64,000 nucleotides of DNA, from the NCBI RefSeq assembly GCF_017592475.1, contig NZ_JAGFNP010000002.1, positions 124,001-188,000 on the forward strand, in the 5' to 3' direction. Numbering within the stretch: the stretch's first letter is position 1; each line of letters begins with the position of its first letter. Shown here piece after piece: positions 32,809 to 42,533 of this stretch. Both the position numbers and the translations under genes were made by a program. The notes below the pieces were generated by a model that did no database searches, had not been told where the DNA came from, and saw only the letters and a list, made by a program, of their open reading frames with translations. The DNA comes from Glycomyces niveus. GTDB lineage: Bacteria; Actinomycetota; Actinomycetes; Mycobacteriales; Micromonosporaceae.

Positions 32809-33648
32809 GTGAAGCACTTGACGGCGAGCCGCGCGCTGGTGATGTCCTCCCACCCGCTGCCCGCCGTCGCGGTGTCGGCCGTCGCGGCCGGGCTCGCGCT
32901 CACCTCGGACCGCACGCCCTGGTCGGCGGTGATCGCCACCGCCGCCGTCCTCGCCGGGCAGCTCTCGGTCGGCTGGCTCAACGACCTCATCGACGCGCCC
33001 CGCGACGCCAGCGTCGGCCGCACCGACAAGCCCTTGGCCGCCAAGGCGATCAAACCGGCGACCGTGCGCGCCGCTTTCTTCGCCGCTGCGGCCGCCGCGG
33101 TCGTGCTCTCCCTGTTCTCGGCCCCGCTTGCCGCCGCCGCGCACCTCGCCGCCCTCGCCTCGGCGTGGGCCTACGACCTCGGCGTCAAGGCCACCGCGTT
33201 CTCGGTGGCGCCCTTCGCGTTCTCCTTCGGACTCCTGCCCGCGTTCCTCTCGGACGGCGACCCCTTCCCGCCCGCGTGGCTGTTCGCCGCGGCCGCCGCG
33301 CTCGGCTCGGCCGCCCACTTCGTCAACGTCCTGCCCGACCTCGCCGACGACGACGCCACCGGCGTGCACGGCCTGCCGCACCGCCTCGGCCCGGTCGTGA
33401 GCCGGTTCGTCACGGCCGCACTGGTCCTCGCCACCTCCGTGCTGCTCGTATTCGGTCCGGAAGGCCCGCCGTCGCCCGTCGCGCTGGCGACCGTGCCTCT
33501 GGCCGTGGGCATCCTCGTCGTCGGGTTCCTGCTGGACGGCATCGGTCGCGACAGCCGCCCCCGCTCACGCGCGGCGTTCCGCGCGGTGATGCTCGTGGCC
33601 GTCCTCGACGTCGCCTTGTTGCTCCATATTGGAATTTCGTTCACATGA
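32809..33648 (+). CDS. UbiA-family prenyltransferase
   Basis: A 279-residue membrane protein with eight to nine hydrophobic helices. Asp-rich motif 1 is NDLIDAPRDASVGRTDKP and motif 2 is NVLPDLADDDATGVHGLPHR, the Mg-pyrophosphate sites for prenyl transfer to an aromatic acceptor. GTG 32809 is 6 nt after a -10 CACACT, giving a leaderless mRNA. It is co-oriented with the acyl-CoA dehydrogenase and PKS genes 46 nt downstream. Confidence 0.9.
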   Translation: MKHLTASRALVMSSHPLPAVAVSAVAAGLALTSDRTPWSAVIATAAVLAGQLSVGWLNDLIDAPRDASVGRTDKPLAAKAIKPATVRAAFFAAAAAAVVLSLFSAPLAAAAHLAALASAWAYDLGVKATAFSVAPFAFSFGLLPAFLSDGDPFPPAWLFAAAAALGSAAHFVNVLPDLADDDATGVHGLPHRLGPVVSRFVTAALVLATSVLLVFGPEGPPSPVALATVPLAVGILVVGFLLDGIGRDSRPRSRAAFRAVMLVAVLDVALLLHIGISFT

Positions 33649-33694
33649 TTTACTGGGGGTTGCCCCATTCCGGCGATACGAGGACACTGAGGTC

Positions 33695-34894
33695 ATGACA
33701 CGAGCCGAGCAGCCCCAAGCAGGACCGGGCGCTCGCGCGCTCGCGCTGGCCCGCGATATCGCGCCGAACTTCGCCGAACGCGCCGCCGACCACGACCGGG
33801 AGGGCCGCTTCCCGAAGGCCGACTTCGCGGACCTGCGCGACGCGGGCCTGTTCGGGCTCATGGTCCCTGAGCGGCTCGGCGGCTTCGGCGCGTCCTTCGC
33901 CGAGTACAGCCGCATCGCCTCCGCCCTCGCGAGCGGCGCGGGCTCCACGGCCCTCATCTTCAACATGCACGCCTCGGTCACCGGCGCGCTCGCGCAGACC
34001 CCGGACGACCTCGTGCGCCTCCTCGGCGCCCCCAAGAGCTCCTTCGAAGCCCGCGACAAGGCCCTCGCGGCCGCCGCGGGCGGCGCGCTCTACGGCGTCG
34101 CGATGAGCGAGCGCGGCAGCGGCTCGCGCCTCTCGCAGACCTCGACCGCCTACCGCCGCACCGACGCCGGCTACCGGATCACCGGCAGCAAGGCGTTCGT
34201 CTCCGGCGCCGGGCACGTCGACGCCTACCTCGTCACCGCCCGCGAGGCCGGCGCCGAGGACCCGCAGGTCTCCTACTTCCTCGTCCCCGCGGGCGAAGGC
34301 ATCCGCGTCGAGGGGACCTGGGACTCGCTCGGCATGCGCGCCACCGGCAGCCAGGACGTCCACTTCGACGTCGAAGTGAGTGCCGACGCCCTCCTCGGCG
34401 GCGTCGAGGGCCTGACCCTGATGATCGCCGAGGCCATGCCGCAGTGGCTCGTCGCCTCCTACTCCGCCGTCTACGCGGGCGTCGCCCGCGCCGCCGTCGA
34501 CGCCGCCGCCGAGCACCTGCGCGCCCGCGGCCTCGGCCGCCTCCCCGCCGCCCGCGCCCGCCTCGGCCGCGCCGACAACGCCGTGGCCGCCGCCGAACTC
34601 GTCGTCGCCGAAGCCGCCGCGCGGATCGACGCCGCCCCAGGCGATCCCGAAACCAACCGCTGGGTCTGGCGGGCCAAGCTCACCGCGGGCGACACCGCCG
34701 TCCAGGTCGCCTCCTCACTGCTCGAAGCCGCCGGGGCCTCCGCCTCCCGCCGCGGCCACCCCCTCGAACGGCTCTACCGCGACGCCCGCTGCGGCGCCCT
34801 CCAACCGGCCACATCGGACGTCTGCGCCGACTGGCTCGGCGTCGCCGCCCTCGGCGAGGACCCCGACCACGACGCCCAGGTGCCCCGATGGTGA
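33695..34894 (+). CDS. Acyl-CoA dehydrogenase-like flavoprotein
   Basis: A 399-residue flavoenzyme. LRDAGLFGLMVPERLGGFGA starts the N-terminal helical domain; GVAMSERGSGSRLSQTSTAY and YRITGSKAFVSGAGHVDAYL form the FAD/beta domain; GVARAAVDAAAEHLRARGLG starts the C-terminal domain. Acting with a type III PKS, it may supply an alpha,beta-unsaturated starter or desaturate the product. Its 3' end overlaps the PKS start by 7 nt, so the two are translationally coupled. Confidence 0.88.
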   Translation: MTRAEQPQAGPGARALALARDIAPNFAERAADHDREGRFPKADFADLRDAGLFGLMVPERLGGFGASFAEYSRIASALASGAGSTALIFNMHASVTGALAQTPDDLVRLLGAPKSSFEARDKALAAAAGGALYGVAMSERGSGSRLSQTSTAYRRTDAGYRITGSKAFVSGAGHVDAYLVTAREAGAEDPQVSYFLVPAGEGIRVEGTWDSLGMRATGSQDVHFDVEVSADALLGGVEGLTLMIAEAMPQWLVASYSAVYAGVARAAVDAAAEHLRARGLGRLPAARARLGRADNAVAAAELVVAEAAARIDAAPGDPETNRWVWRAKLTAGDTAVQVASSLLEAAGASASRRGHPLERLYRDARCGALQPATSDVCADWLGVAALGEDPDHDAQVPRW

Positions 34895-35931
34895 CCGCCC
34901 GCATCGCCGGGATCGGCGCGGCCCTGCCGCCGCTGTACGGTCAGGAGCAGCTGTGGGAGGACGTCTTCCGCTGGCACTTCTCCCGCAGCCGCCTCGCCGA
35001 GCGCATCTTCACCGGCTCCGACGTTCGCACCCGCCACTCCGCGACCGACCCGGCCGAGTTCAAGGCCGTCGCCGACTGGTCCACCGCCGAACGGATGGCC
35101 CGCTACGGCGAGGTCGCGCCGCCGCTCGGCCTCAGCGCCGTCCGCGACGCGCTCGGCGCCGCGCGGACCGATCCCGACGAGATCGGCCTCCTCGCCGTCG
35201 CCACCTGCACCGGCTACCGCACGCCCGGCCTCGACATCGAGCTCGCGCGCCTGCTCCCGCTCCCCGCCGACGCCCGCCGGCTCCTCATCGGACACACCGG
35301 CTGCCACGCCGCGCTCCCGGCCCTCGGCACCGTCGCCGACTACGTCGCCGCCCACGACCGGCCCGCCGTCCTGCTCTGCCTCGAACTCACCTCGCTGCAC
35401 CTGCAGCCCGCCTCGATCGACCCCGAGCAGATGGTCTCCCACGCGCTCTTCGCCGACGCCGCCGCCGCGCTCGTCGTACTGCCCGAGGCCGCTTCAGGCC
35501 TGCGGGTCGTGGACGTCGACTCGCGCACGGACACCGCCCGCCGCAACCAGATGACCTGGGACATCACCGACCTCGGCTTCCGCATGGGCCTGTCCGCCGA
35601 GGTCCCTGACGCGCTCGCCGAACAGGTCGGCCCGCTCGTCAAGGACCTCCTCGCCCGCCACGGCCTGGACCCGGGCGACGTGGCGGCCTGGGCCGTCCAT
35701 CCCGGCGGCCCGCGCATCCTCGACGCCGTCGAAGCAGGCCTCGAACTCGGCCCCGACGCCCTGGCGACCTCCCGCAGGGTCCTCGCCGAGCACGGCAACT
35801 GCTCCTCGGCGACCGTGCTCCTCGTCCTGCAAGAGATCCTGGCCGCCGGGCCGCCCGCGGGCCCGGTCGTGGCCCTCGCCTTCGGCCCCGGCCTCACCCT
35901 CTACGCAGCCCTCCTCGAACCGGACGACTGA
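34888..35931 (+). CDS. Type III polyketide synthase (chalcone synthase-like)
   Basis: A 347-residue condensing enzyme. The catalytic triad is readable as Cys139 in LLIGHTGCHAALPAL, His271 in WAVHPGGPRILDAVE and Asn304 in GNCSSAT. The His-Asn spacing of 33 equals that of plant CHS. The type III hallmark GPGLTLYAALLEP (GFGPG loop variant AFGPG) closes the protein. It extends an acyl-CoA with malonyl-CoA to a pyrone, resorcinol or phloroglucinol. ATG 34888 and GTG 34891 both overlap the acyl-CoA dehydrogenase stop. With UbiA and methyltransferase genes alongside, a methylated and prenylated polyketide phenol is the expected product class. Confidence 0.88.
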   Translation: MVTARIAGIGAALPPLYGQEQLWEDVFRWHFSRSRLAERIFTGSDVRTRHSATDPAEFKAVADWSTAERMARYGEVAPPLGLSAVRDALGAARTDPDEIGLLAVATCTGYRTPGLDIELARLLPLPADARRLLIGHTGCHAALPALGTVADYVAAHDRPAVLLCLELTSLHLQPASIDPEQMVSHALFADAAAALVVLPEAASGLRVVDVDSRTDTARRNQMTWDITDLGFRMGLSAEVPDALAEQVGPLVKDLLARHGLDPGDVAAWAVHPGGPRILDAVEAGLELGPDALATSRRVLAEHGNCSSATVLLVLQEILAAGPPAGPVVALAFGPGLTLYAALLEPDD

Positions 35932-36008
35932 CACGCGGCGCGCCCTGTTGCCCAGAGGGGAACGAGACGGCGCATCGCCCGGTCAGGGGACCTCGGCGAA
36001 TACACCGC

Positions 36009-36040
36009 GGGGGCCGAAGGTGTGGTCACCTTCGGCCCCC
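36009..36040. terminator. Terminator between convergent PKS and tctA genes
   Basis: A perfect 14-bp stem (arm GGGGGCCGAAGGTG) with loop TGGT. Confidence 0.85.
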
Positions 36041-36093
36041 CGGACGCGGCTCGACGCCGACAACATCGACTTCGCTTGCTAAGCAGGGCACGG

Positions 36094-37611
36094 TCAGTCG
36101 GCCCTGACGCCCGCTTCCTCCGCGCCCGCCGTCTGGCGGGTGCGGACCCGCCGCAGCAGCGGCACGACGACCACGGTCACGACCAGGATCGCCACGAGCG
36201 TCGCGGAGACGGGCTGCTGCACGTACTCGGTCACGTCGCCGTCGAAGATGCGCATCGAGCGGCGGAACGAGGCCTCCAGGAGCGAGCCGAGCACGAACGC
36301 GAGCACAAAGGGCCCGGGCTCGAACCCGAGCTTGCGCATCCCGTACCCGAGCAGGCCCAGGCCGATCACGAGCAGCATGTCGAAGGCGTTGTTGCGGATC
36401 GAGTAGGTGCCGATCATCGTGATCACCACGGTGATCGGCGCCAGGATGCCCGGGCGCACCTTCAGCATCCGCACGAACAGCCCGATGAGCGGGATGCTCA
36501 GCACCAGCAGCAGGATGTTGCCCAGGTACATCGAGTTCACGACGCCCCAGAACACGTCCGGGTGGTCGGTCATGAGCCCCGGCCCCGGCGTGATGCCCTG
36601 CAGCATGAGCGCGCCGAACAGCACCGCCATGGTCGCGTTCGCCGGGATGCCCAGCGTCAGCAGCGGAATGAACGACGAGGTCGCCGCCGCGTTGTTCGCC
36701 GACTCCGGACCGGCGACGCCTTCGACGGCGCCCTTGCCGAACCGGGACGGGTCCTTCGCGGTGCGCTTCTCGACCGCGTACGCCACGAGCGAGGCCATGG
36801 TCGCGCCGCCGCCCGGCAGGATGCCGAGCACGAAGCCCGTCACCGAGCCGCGCAGGATCGCCAGCCGCGACTGGAGCCAGTGCAGGCGGCCGGGGATCGC
36901 CCGCCCGAACGACGGCACCGGCTTGTCCGGCCGGTCCCGGTGCTCGAGGTTGTACAGGATCTCGCCGACCCCGAAGAGCCCCATGGCGACGATGGTGAAA
37001 TCGATGCCGTCGGCGAGCTGGTCGGTGCCGAACGTGAACCGCGGCGTGCCCATGATCGGGTCGAGCCCCACGACCGCGAGCAGCAGACCGGCGGCCGCGG
37101 CGGCGACGCTCTTGATGATCGACCCGTTCCCGAGCGTGCCGACCAGGAAGATCCCGATCAGCGCCAGGACCGTGTACTCGGCCGGGCCGAACGCCAGCGC
37201 GACGCCGGCGAGGGCCGGGGCGATGAAGGTCAGCAGGATGATCGACGCGGTGCCGCCGATGAAAGAGGCGATCGCGGCGATCCCCAGTGCGGGGCCGGCC
37301 TCGCCGCGCCGGGCGAGCGCGTGGCCGTCCAAGGCGGTGACCACTGTGGAGGCCTCGCCGGGGAGGCGCAGCAGCACGGAGGTGATGGTGCCGCCGTACT
37401 GCGCGCCGTAGAAGATCCCGGCGAGCATGATGACGGCCGCCGTCGGTTCCAGGTTGTAGGTGATGGGCAGCAGGATCGCGATCGTCGCGGCCGGGCCGAG
37501 GCCCGGCAGCACGCCGATCAGCATCCCCACGGTGACGCCGAGCAGGCAGAACAGGATGTTCTGCCACTCGAACGCCACCGTGAACCCGGTGAGCACGGGA
37601 GAGAGGTCCAC
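36094..37611 (-). CDS. tctA: Tripartite tricarboxylate transporter permease TctA
   Basis: A 505-residue large membrane subunit with about 12 hydrophobic segments. The family signature GVLPGLGPAATIAILLPITY is at residues about 33-52, followed by YGAQYGGTITSVLLRLPGEA. A second half-copy, GFVLGILPGGGATMASLVAY, shows the known internal duplication. It starts with GTG 37611, 24 nt after tctB. It should carry an aldarate such as glucarate, judged from its operon. Confidence 0.94.
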   Translation of the reverse strand: MDLSPVLTGFTVAFEWQNILFCLLGVTVGMLIGVLPGLGPAATIAILLPITYNLEPTAAVIMLAGIFYGAQYGGTITSVLLRLPGEASTVVTALDGHALARRGEAGPALGIAAIASFIGGTASIILLTFIAPALAGVALAFGPAEYTVLALIGIFLVGTLGNGSIIKSVAAAAAGLLLAVVGLDPIMGTPRFTFGTDQLADGIDFTIVAMGLFGVGEILYNLEHRDRPDKPVPSFGRAIPGRLHWLQSRLAILRGSVTGFVLGILPGGGATMASLVAYAVEKRTAKDPSRFGKGAVEGVAGPESANNAAATSSFIPLLTLGIPANATMAVLFGALMLQGITPGPGLMTDHPDVFWGVVNSMYLGNILLLVLSIPLIGLFVRMLKVRPGILAPITVVITMIGTYSIRNNAFDMLLVIGLGLLGYGMRKLGFEPGPFVLAFVLGSLLEASFRRSMRIFDGDVTEYVQQPVSATLVAILVVTVVVVPLLRRVRTRQTAGAEEAGVRAD

Positions 37612-37635
37612 GTTCGGTACTCCAGTGGGGACGGA

Positions 37636-38223
37636 CTAGAAGGCGATGATGTGCGGCAGCGGCACGTTGAGCCCGATGATGAACAGGACGTAGGCGACCG
37701 CGGTGACGGCGACCGCGAGCACCGCGCTCATGAGCCACGACTCGCGGCTCAGGAACCGCAGCCACGCGAACAGCAGGAGCACCGTCGGGACCTCGAATCC
37801 CACGACCTCGTACAGCGAGGCGTACACCGCCAGGCCGCCCGCGGCGGCGAGCACCGCGACCGTGCCGCGCGTGAACGCCTCGGTGTCCCGGCGGGTCTTG
37901 GCGGTCACGGCGATGATCCCGATGCCGGAGGCGACGAGGAGCCCGGCCACGATCAGCGGCCAGAGCCCCGGCCCCGGCTCGGTGAGGCTGCCGATATCGA
38001 GCCCGAAGCTCAGCCAGGCCGCGACGGCGCCGAGCACCACGGGGACCGCGCCTGCGACGACCGACTGGACGCGTCCGCCCGCACGCGGGCCTTCGTCGAC
38101 CTCGTCGTCCTGGGCCGCTTCGGGTGCCGCCGCAGCGGCGGTGTCGTCGGCCGCTTCGGCCTCCACCACCGCAGCTTCGGCCGTCTCGGCTTTCTTGACC
38201 TTCGCCATGACCGCCTCGCTCAT
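37636..38223 (-). CDS. tctB: Tripartite tricarboxylate transporter small subunit TctB
   Basis: A 195-residue protein. An unusually long Ala/Glu/Asp-rich cytosolic N-terminus (residues 1-50) precedes four membrane segments with the GPGLWPLIVAGLL block typical of TctB. The ATG overlaps the tctC stop as ATGA. Confidence 0.88.
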   Translation of the reverse strand: MSEAVMAKVKKAETAEAAVVEAEAADDTAAAAAPEAAQDDEVDEGPRAGGRVQSVVAGAVPVVLGAVAAWLSFGLDIGSLTEPGPGLWPLIVAGLLVASGIGIIAVTAKTRRDTEAFTRGTVAVLAAAGGLAVYASLYEVVGFEVPTVLLLFAWLRFLSRESWLMSAVLAVAVTAVAYVLFIIGLNVPLPHIIAF

Positions 38224-39221
38224 TCCCCGGTGCCGAGCGTGACCCCGGACTCGTCGAGCTGCGCCTTGAACTGCTCGGTGGCCTCGGCGAGGTGCAGTTC
38301 CGCGTCCATGCCGTCGACCTCCCAGCGCTCCATGAAGTTGTCCTGGAGGAACTGGCCGTACTCGCCGCCCTCGCGGGCCTCCTCGAACGCGAGGGTCAGC
38401 ACGCCCACGACGTCGTCGGGGGTGTCGGCGGGGACCACGATGAACCGGCGCTGGTCGACGAGGATGTTGTGCCCCACCTCGAGCGCGGTCGGCACGTCGT
38501 TGAGGTAGACGCTGCGCTCCTCGGAGAACACGCACAGCGGCCGCATGTCGCCGGCCTCGATGTGCGGCATGGTCTCCGCGAGCGACAGCGACGCCGCGTC
38601 GATGTCCTGGCCCAGCAGCGCGGTGACGGTGGGGCCGCCGCCGTCGAACGGCACGTCCTTGGCTGCGACGCCGGCCAGGCCGAACAGCAGCCCGGCCGAG
38701 AGCTGCGAGCCGGTGCCCACGCCCGTGGTGCCGTAGTTGACCGAGTCGGCGGCGAGCAGGTCGTCAAGGGTCTGGTAGGGCGAGTCGCCGTGGACGACGA
38801 GCACGTAGCCCTCGTTGGTCAGTGTGGTGATGATGCGCAGCTGGTCGATGGTGACCGCGTCGGGGTCGTCCACCACGAGCGGGCCGATGGCGAAGAGCGA
38901 CTTGACGGCCAGGCATATCGTGTAGCCGTCCGCCTTGCCCGCCAGGAGTTCCTTGAGCCCGACGGCGCCGTTGGCACCGGGCTTGTTGGTGACGGGGAGC
39001 GACTCGCCAAGGGGCTTTTCGGCGGCCTTGGCGACGGCGCGGGAGATCAGGTCGCCGGACCCGCCGGCGTCGAAGGGGACCCAGAAGTCGACCGCGCGGG
39101 TCGGGAAGGACGCGCCGGCCTCATCGGCGCCGCCCTGCACCTGGCACGCCGCGAGGGCGGCGAGCGAGGGCACCGCGGCGAGACCGGCGAGCAGTCCGCG
39201 TCGGGGGAGGGGGTGTTGCAT
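38220..39221 (-). CDS. tctC: Tripartite tricarboxylate transporter substrate-binding protein TctC
   Basis: A 333-residue binding protein. PRRGLLAGLAAVPSLAALAAC combines a Tat-like motif with a lipobox, so it is a lipoprotein on the outer face of the membrane. The mature part has VDFWVPFDAGGSGDLISRAV and NKPGANGAVGLKELLAGKAD, the Bug-family carboxylate-binding pattern. GAGGAG precedes ATG 39221. It lies 35 nt after gudD. Confidence 0.92.
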   Translation of the reverse strand: MQHPLPRRGLLAGLAAVPSLAALAACQVQGGADEAGASFPTRAVDFWVPFDAGGSGDLISRAVAKAAEKPLGESLPVTNKPGANGAVGLKELLAGKADGYTICLAVKSLFAIGPLVVDDPDAVTIDQLRIITTLTNEGYVLVVHGDSPYQTLDDLLAADSVNYGTTGVGTGSQLSAGLLFGLAGVAAKDVPFDGGGPTVTALLGQDIDAASLSLAETMPHIEAGDMRPLCVFSEERSVYLNDVPTALEVGHNILVDQRRFIVVPADTPDDVVGVLTLAFEEAREGGEYGQFLQDNFMERWEVDGMDAELHLAEATEQFKAQLDESGVTLGTGE

Positions 39222-39256
39222 TGTCTGCTCCTCTAAGTGATCGAATAGCCACGAAT

Positions 39257-40618
39257 TCAGCCCAGTGAAGGGCGTTTCGGGTTGAAGTTCCATCCGGGGA
39301 CAAGGTATTGCATAGCGGTCGCGTCATCGCGCGCGCCCAGGCCATATCGCGAATACAGCTCGTGTGCTGCGTCTACTTGCGCCATATCGATTTCCACGCC
39401 GAGACCGGGCGCGGCGGGCACTTCGATGCGTCCGCTCTCGATGCGCGGCGGGGCGACGGTGAGGCGCTGGCCGTCCTGCCAGATCCAGTGCGTGTCGATG
39501 GCGGTGATCTCGCCGGGCGCGGCGGCGGCGACGTGGGTGAACATCGCCAGCGACACGTCGAAGTGGTTGTTGGAGTGGGAGCCCCAGGTGAGTCCGAAGG
39601 CCTCGCAGGCCTGCGCGACGCGCACGGACCCGGCCATGGTCCAGAAGTGCGGGTCGGCCAGGGGGATGTCGACGGCGTCGGAGCGGACCGCGTGCGCGAA
39701 CTCCCGCCAGTCGCAGGCGATCATGTTCGTGGCGGTGCGCATCCCGGTGGCGCGCTTGAACTCCGCCAAGACCTCGCGCCCGGAGTACCCGTTCTCGGCC
39801 CCGCACGGGTCCTCGGCGTACGCCAGCACCCCGTCGAGCCCCCGGCACACCTCCACGGCCTCCCGCAGCGACCAGGCCCCGTTGGGGTCCAAGGTGATCC
39901 GGGCGTCGGGGAACCGCTCGGCCAGCGCGGTGACGGCCTGGGCCTCCTCCGCGGCGGGCAGCACGCCGCCCTTGAGCTTGAAGTCCCGGAACCCGTACCG
40001 CGCCTCGGCCGCCTCCGCCAGGGCCACCACGGCTTCGGGCGTCAGCGCCTCCTCGTCGCGCAGCCGCAGCCAAGCGTCATCCTCAGTGGACCCGTCGCGG
40101 TAGTCGAGGTCGGTGCGGCCCCTGTCGCCGATGTAGAACAGGTAGCCCAGGACCGGCACGCTGGTGCGCTGCCGGCCGTCGCCGAGGAGTTCGGCCACAG
40201 GCACGCCGAGGTGCTTGCCGAGCAGGTCGAGGAGCGCCGCTTCGAGGGCGGTCCGGACGTGGACGGTGACTCGTTGATCGAAGGTCTGGCGTCCACGCCC
40301 GGCCGCGTCCCGGTCCGCGAAGCGGTGTCGCACCGTCTCGAGGACCGCCCGGTACGCGCCGATCGACGACCCCAGTACGAGATCGGCGGCGTCCCGGAGC
40401 GTCTGCGCGATGGCCTCGCCGCCGGGCACTTCGCCCACGCCGGTGTTCCCGGCTTCGTCGGTGAGGATCACGAGGTTCCGCGTGAAGTACGGCGCGTGCG
40501 CGCCGGAGAGGTTGAGCAGCATGGAGTCCCGCCCGGCCACGGGCACGACCCGCATCGCGGTCACGGTGGGGGTGGTCGCCTGTTCCGCTGCGCCAGCGGC
40601 CGGTTCGAGTCCGGTCAT
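39257..40618 (-). CDS. gudD: Glucarate dehydratase (enolase superfamily)
   Basis: A 453-residue enzyme dehydrating D-glucarate (and L-idarate) to 5-keto-4-deoxyglucarate. Visible are the general base pair in [20 protein letters not shown], metal ligands in [11 protein letters not shown] and [20 protein letters not shown], and the second base in [20 protein letters not shown]. The end, [13 protein letters not shown], is GudD specific. ATGA overlap couples it to the upstream dehydratase gene. Confidence 0.95.
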   Translation of the reverse strand: MTGLEPAAGAAEQATTPTVTAMRVVPVAGRDSMLLNLSGAHAPYFTRNLVILTDEAGNTGVGEVPGGEAIAQTLRDAADLVLGSSIGAYRAVLETVRHRFADRDAAGRGRQTFDQRVTVHVRTALEAALLDLLGKHLGVPVAELLGDGRQRTSVPVLGYLFYIGDRGRTDLDYRDGSTEDDAWLRLRDEEALTPEAVVALAEAAEARYGFRDFKLKGGVLPAAEEAQAVTALAERFPDARITLDPNGAWSLREAVEVCRGLDGVLAYAEDPCGAENGYSGREVLAEFKRATGMRTATNMIACDWREFAHAVRSDAVDIPLADPHFWTMAGSVRVAQACEAFGLTWGSHSNNHFDVSLAMFTHVAAAAPGEITAIDTHWIWQDGQRLTVAPPRIESGRIEVPAAPGLGVEIDMAQVDAAHELYSRYGLGARDDATAMQYLVPGWNFNPKRPSLG

Positions 40619-41532
40619 GACGCGGACTGCTCGATCAGGGCCCTGAGCGCGGCGAGCTCGTCGTCGCGGAGGTCGATCAGCGGCGGGCGCACGGGTCCGG
40701 CGGTGCGGCCCACGGCCGTCATGCCCGCCTTGACGATCGACACCGCATAGCCCTTGCCCGCGTTGCGGATGTCGAGGTAGGGCAGCACGAACTCGCGCAG
40801 GCGCCGGTACACCTCGTCGCGGTCCCCGGCGCGCACGGCGTCGTAGAATGCGAGCGCGAACTCGGGGACGAAGTTGAAGATCGCCGAGGAGTAGGTGGTG
40901 ACGCCCAGCTGCAGGTAGGGGAGGGCGAAGGTCTCGGCGGTGGGGAGGCCGCCGATGTACAGCAGCCGCTCGCCGAGGGTGGCGTAGAGGCGGGTCATGA
41001 ACTCGATGTCGCCCACGCCGTCCTTGAAGCCCACGAAGTTCGGGCACTCGTCCGCGAGGCGTTCGACGGCGCCGACGCTGTACTCGGCGTTCGCCCGGTG
41101 GTAGACGATGACGCCCAGCGAGGTCGCCTCGCACACGGCTTCCACATGCGCCACGAGGCCGTCCTGGCCGGCCTCGGTGAGATACGGCGGGAACAGGAGC
41201 ACCGCGTCGGCCCCGGCGGCCTCGGCGTCCTTCGCGAACGCGACCGCCTGGGCCGTGCCCTGTCCGGCCGGGGCGATGATCGGGACGGCGCCGGCCGACT
41301 CCTCGACGGCGACGCGCACGACGCGGCCGACCTCGTCGGGGGTCAGCGAGAAGAACTCACCCGTGCCGCCCGCCGCGAACAGGCCCGCCGCCGGGAAGGA
41401 CGCCAAGTGCCCCAAGTGGTCCCGGTACCCGGCCTCGTCGAAGGACAGGTCGTCCTTGAAGTGGGTGACGGGGAAGGACAGCAGCCCCTCGCCCAGCGCG
41501 CGCTGGATTGCTGCGGGGGTGTATCGCGACAT
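40615..41532 (-). CDS. kdgD: 5-dehydro-4-deoxyglucarate dehydratase
   Basis: A 305-residue DapA-family lyase that decarboxylates and dehydrates the GudD product to 2-oxoglutarate semialdehyde. [20 protein letters not shown] is the family-specific substrate loop, [12 protein letters not shown] has the catalytic Tyr, and [14 protein letters not shown] the Schiff-base Lys. ATG 41532 has GGAG 10 nt upstream; an ATG farther upstream is also in frame. It is the first gene of kdgD-gudD-tctC-tctB-tctA. The semialdehyde dehydrogenase needed to reach 2-oxoglutarate is not in the window. Confidence 0.94.
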   Translation of the reverse strand: MSRYTPAAIQRALGEGLLSFPVTHFKDDLSFDEAGYRDHLGHLASFPAAGLFAAGGTGEFFSLTPDEVGRVVRVAVEESAGAVPIIAPAGQGTAQAVAFAKDAEAAGADAVLLFPPYLTEAGQDGLVAHVEAVCEATSLGVIVYHRANAEYSVGAVERLADECPNFVGFKDGVGDIEFMTRLYATLGERLLYIGGLPTAETFALPYLQLGVTTYSSAIFNFVPEFALAFYDAVRAGDRDEVYRRLREFVLPYLDIRNAGKGYAVSIVKAGMTAVGRTAGPVRPPLIDLRDDELAALRALIEQSAS

Positions 41533-41592
41533 TTGCGGCAGTCTCCTGTTCAGTGAATTCCGGTGCGTACCGTAACCCCCACGGCTCATACC

Positions 41593-41621
41593 TGTCTAAC
41601 ACTCATTCGACATCAGCTGAT
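41593..41621. promoter_or_regulatory. Candidate LysR sites in the kdgD/lysR divergent region
   Basis: TGTC (41593-41596) and GACA (41609-41612) form an inverted repeat with 12 bp between, next to the perfect palindrome ATCAGCTGAT (41612-41621). TACCTT at 41621-41626, partly overlapping, could be the lysR -10, 6 nt before its ATG. Confidence 0.45.
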
Positions 41622-41632
41622 ACCTTCAGGGC

Positions 41633-42526
41633 ATGGCTACAGGCGACGTGGGATACACACTCGACCAGCTGCGCGGCTTCGTGGCCGTCGCCGAAGAAGG
41701 CCATTTCGGCAGGGCCGCAACGCGACTGCGCATGACGCAGCCGCCCCTGAGCCGCCAGATCCAGCGCCTCGAGCGCGCCGTCGGCTTCGACCTGTTCCTG
41801 CGCACCCAGCGCGGCGCCGAACCGACCCCCGCCGGGCGGATCTTCCTCGAAGAGGCGCGGCGGCTCCTGTCCTCGGCCGATACCGCGCCGCTGCGCGCCC
41901 GCCGCGTCGCCGCCGGCACCGCCGGCACCATCCGGATCGGCTTCACGGCCGTCTCGGCCCTCACCGTCCTGGGCCGCTGGATCGCCGTGGCCGCAGCGGA
42001 ACTGCCCGGCGTGGACCTCGTGCTCAGCGAGATGGTGACGCACGCGCAGCTCGACGCGCTGCTCGCGGGGGAGATCGAGGTCGGCCTGGTGCGCCAGGTC
42101 CCGCGCTCGGACCTGCTCGACTCCCGGCTCGTGGCAAGGGATTCGCTCATCCTCGCGGCCCCGCGCGACCACCCCCTGACCCGCCTCCAGCGGACACCCA
42201 CCATGGAGGACGTCGCCGACTACGACGTGGTGACCTACTCGCCTTCGGAGGCCTGGTACTTCTACGAGCTCGTCGTGGCCGCGTTTCAGCAGGCGCACCT
42301 GACGCCGCGGTACGTGCAGCACATCAGCCAGGTCCACACGGTCCTGTCGGTGGTGAACGCCGGGCTCGGGGTCGCGCTCGTGCCGTCGTCGGCCAGCGCG
42401 TTCAACCTCTCGAACCTGGTGTTCCTCGAGATCGCCGACTTGCCGCCGGACACTGTGGAGCTACACGGCGTCTGGCGCCGCGACCACCGCAACCCCGCCC
42501 TGGAAGCCCTCCTGGGCAGCGTCTGA
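41633..42526 (+). CDS. LysR-family regulator, probably of aldarate operon
   Basis: A 297-residue regulator. The HTH reads YTLDQLRGFVAVAEEGHFGR then AATRLRMTQPPLSRQIQRLE, and a two-lobed effector domain follows from about residue 95. Divergent from the kdgD operon with 100 bp between, it probably activates that operon in response to glucarate or galactarate. It converges on a lacI gene with 7 bp between stops. Confidence 0.93.
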   Translation: MATGDVGYTLDQLRGFVAVAEEGHFGRAATRLRMTQPPLSRQIQRLERAVGFDLFLRTQRGAEPTPAGRIFLEEARRLLSSADTAPLRARRVAAGTAGTIRIGFTAVSALTVLGRWIAVAAAELPGVDLVLSEMVTHAQLDALLAGEIEVGLVRQVPRSDLLDSRLVARDSLILAAPRDHPLTRLQRTPTMEDVADYDVVTYSPSEAWYFYELVVAAFQQAHLTPRYVQHISQVHTVLSVVNAGLGVALVPSSASAFNLSNLVFLEIADLPPDTVELHGVWRRDHRNPALEALLGSV

Positions 42527-42533
42527 GGCTTTC

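Noticed and set aside
34888..35931. FabH-type 3-oxoacyl-ACP synthase III
   Set aside because: The GPGLTLY end, the HPGGPRILDAVE block and the Cys/His/Asn spacing fit type III PKS better.
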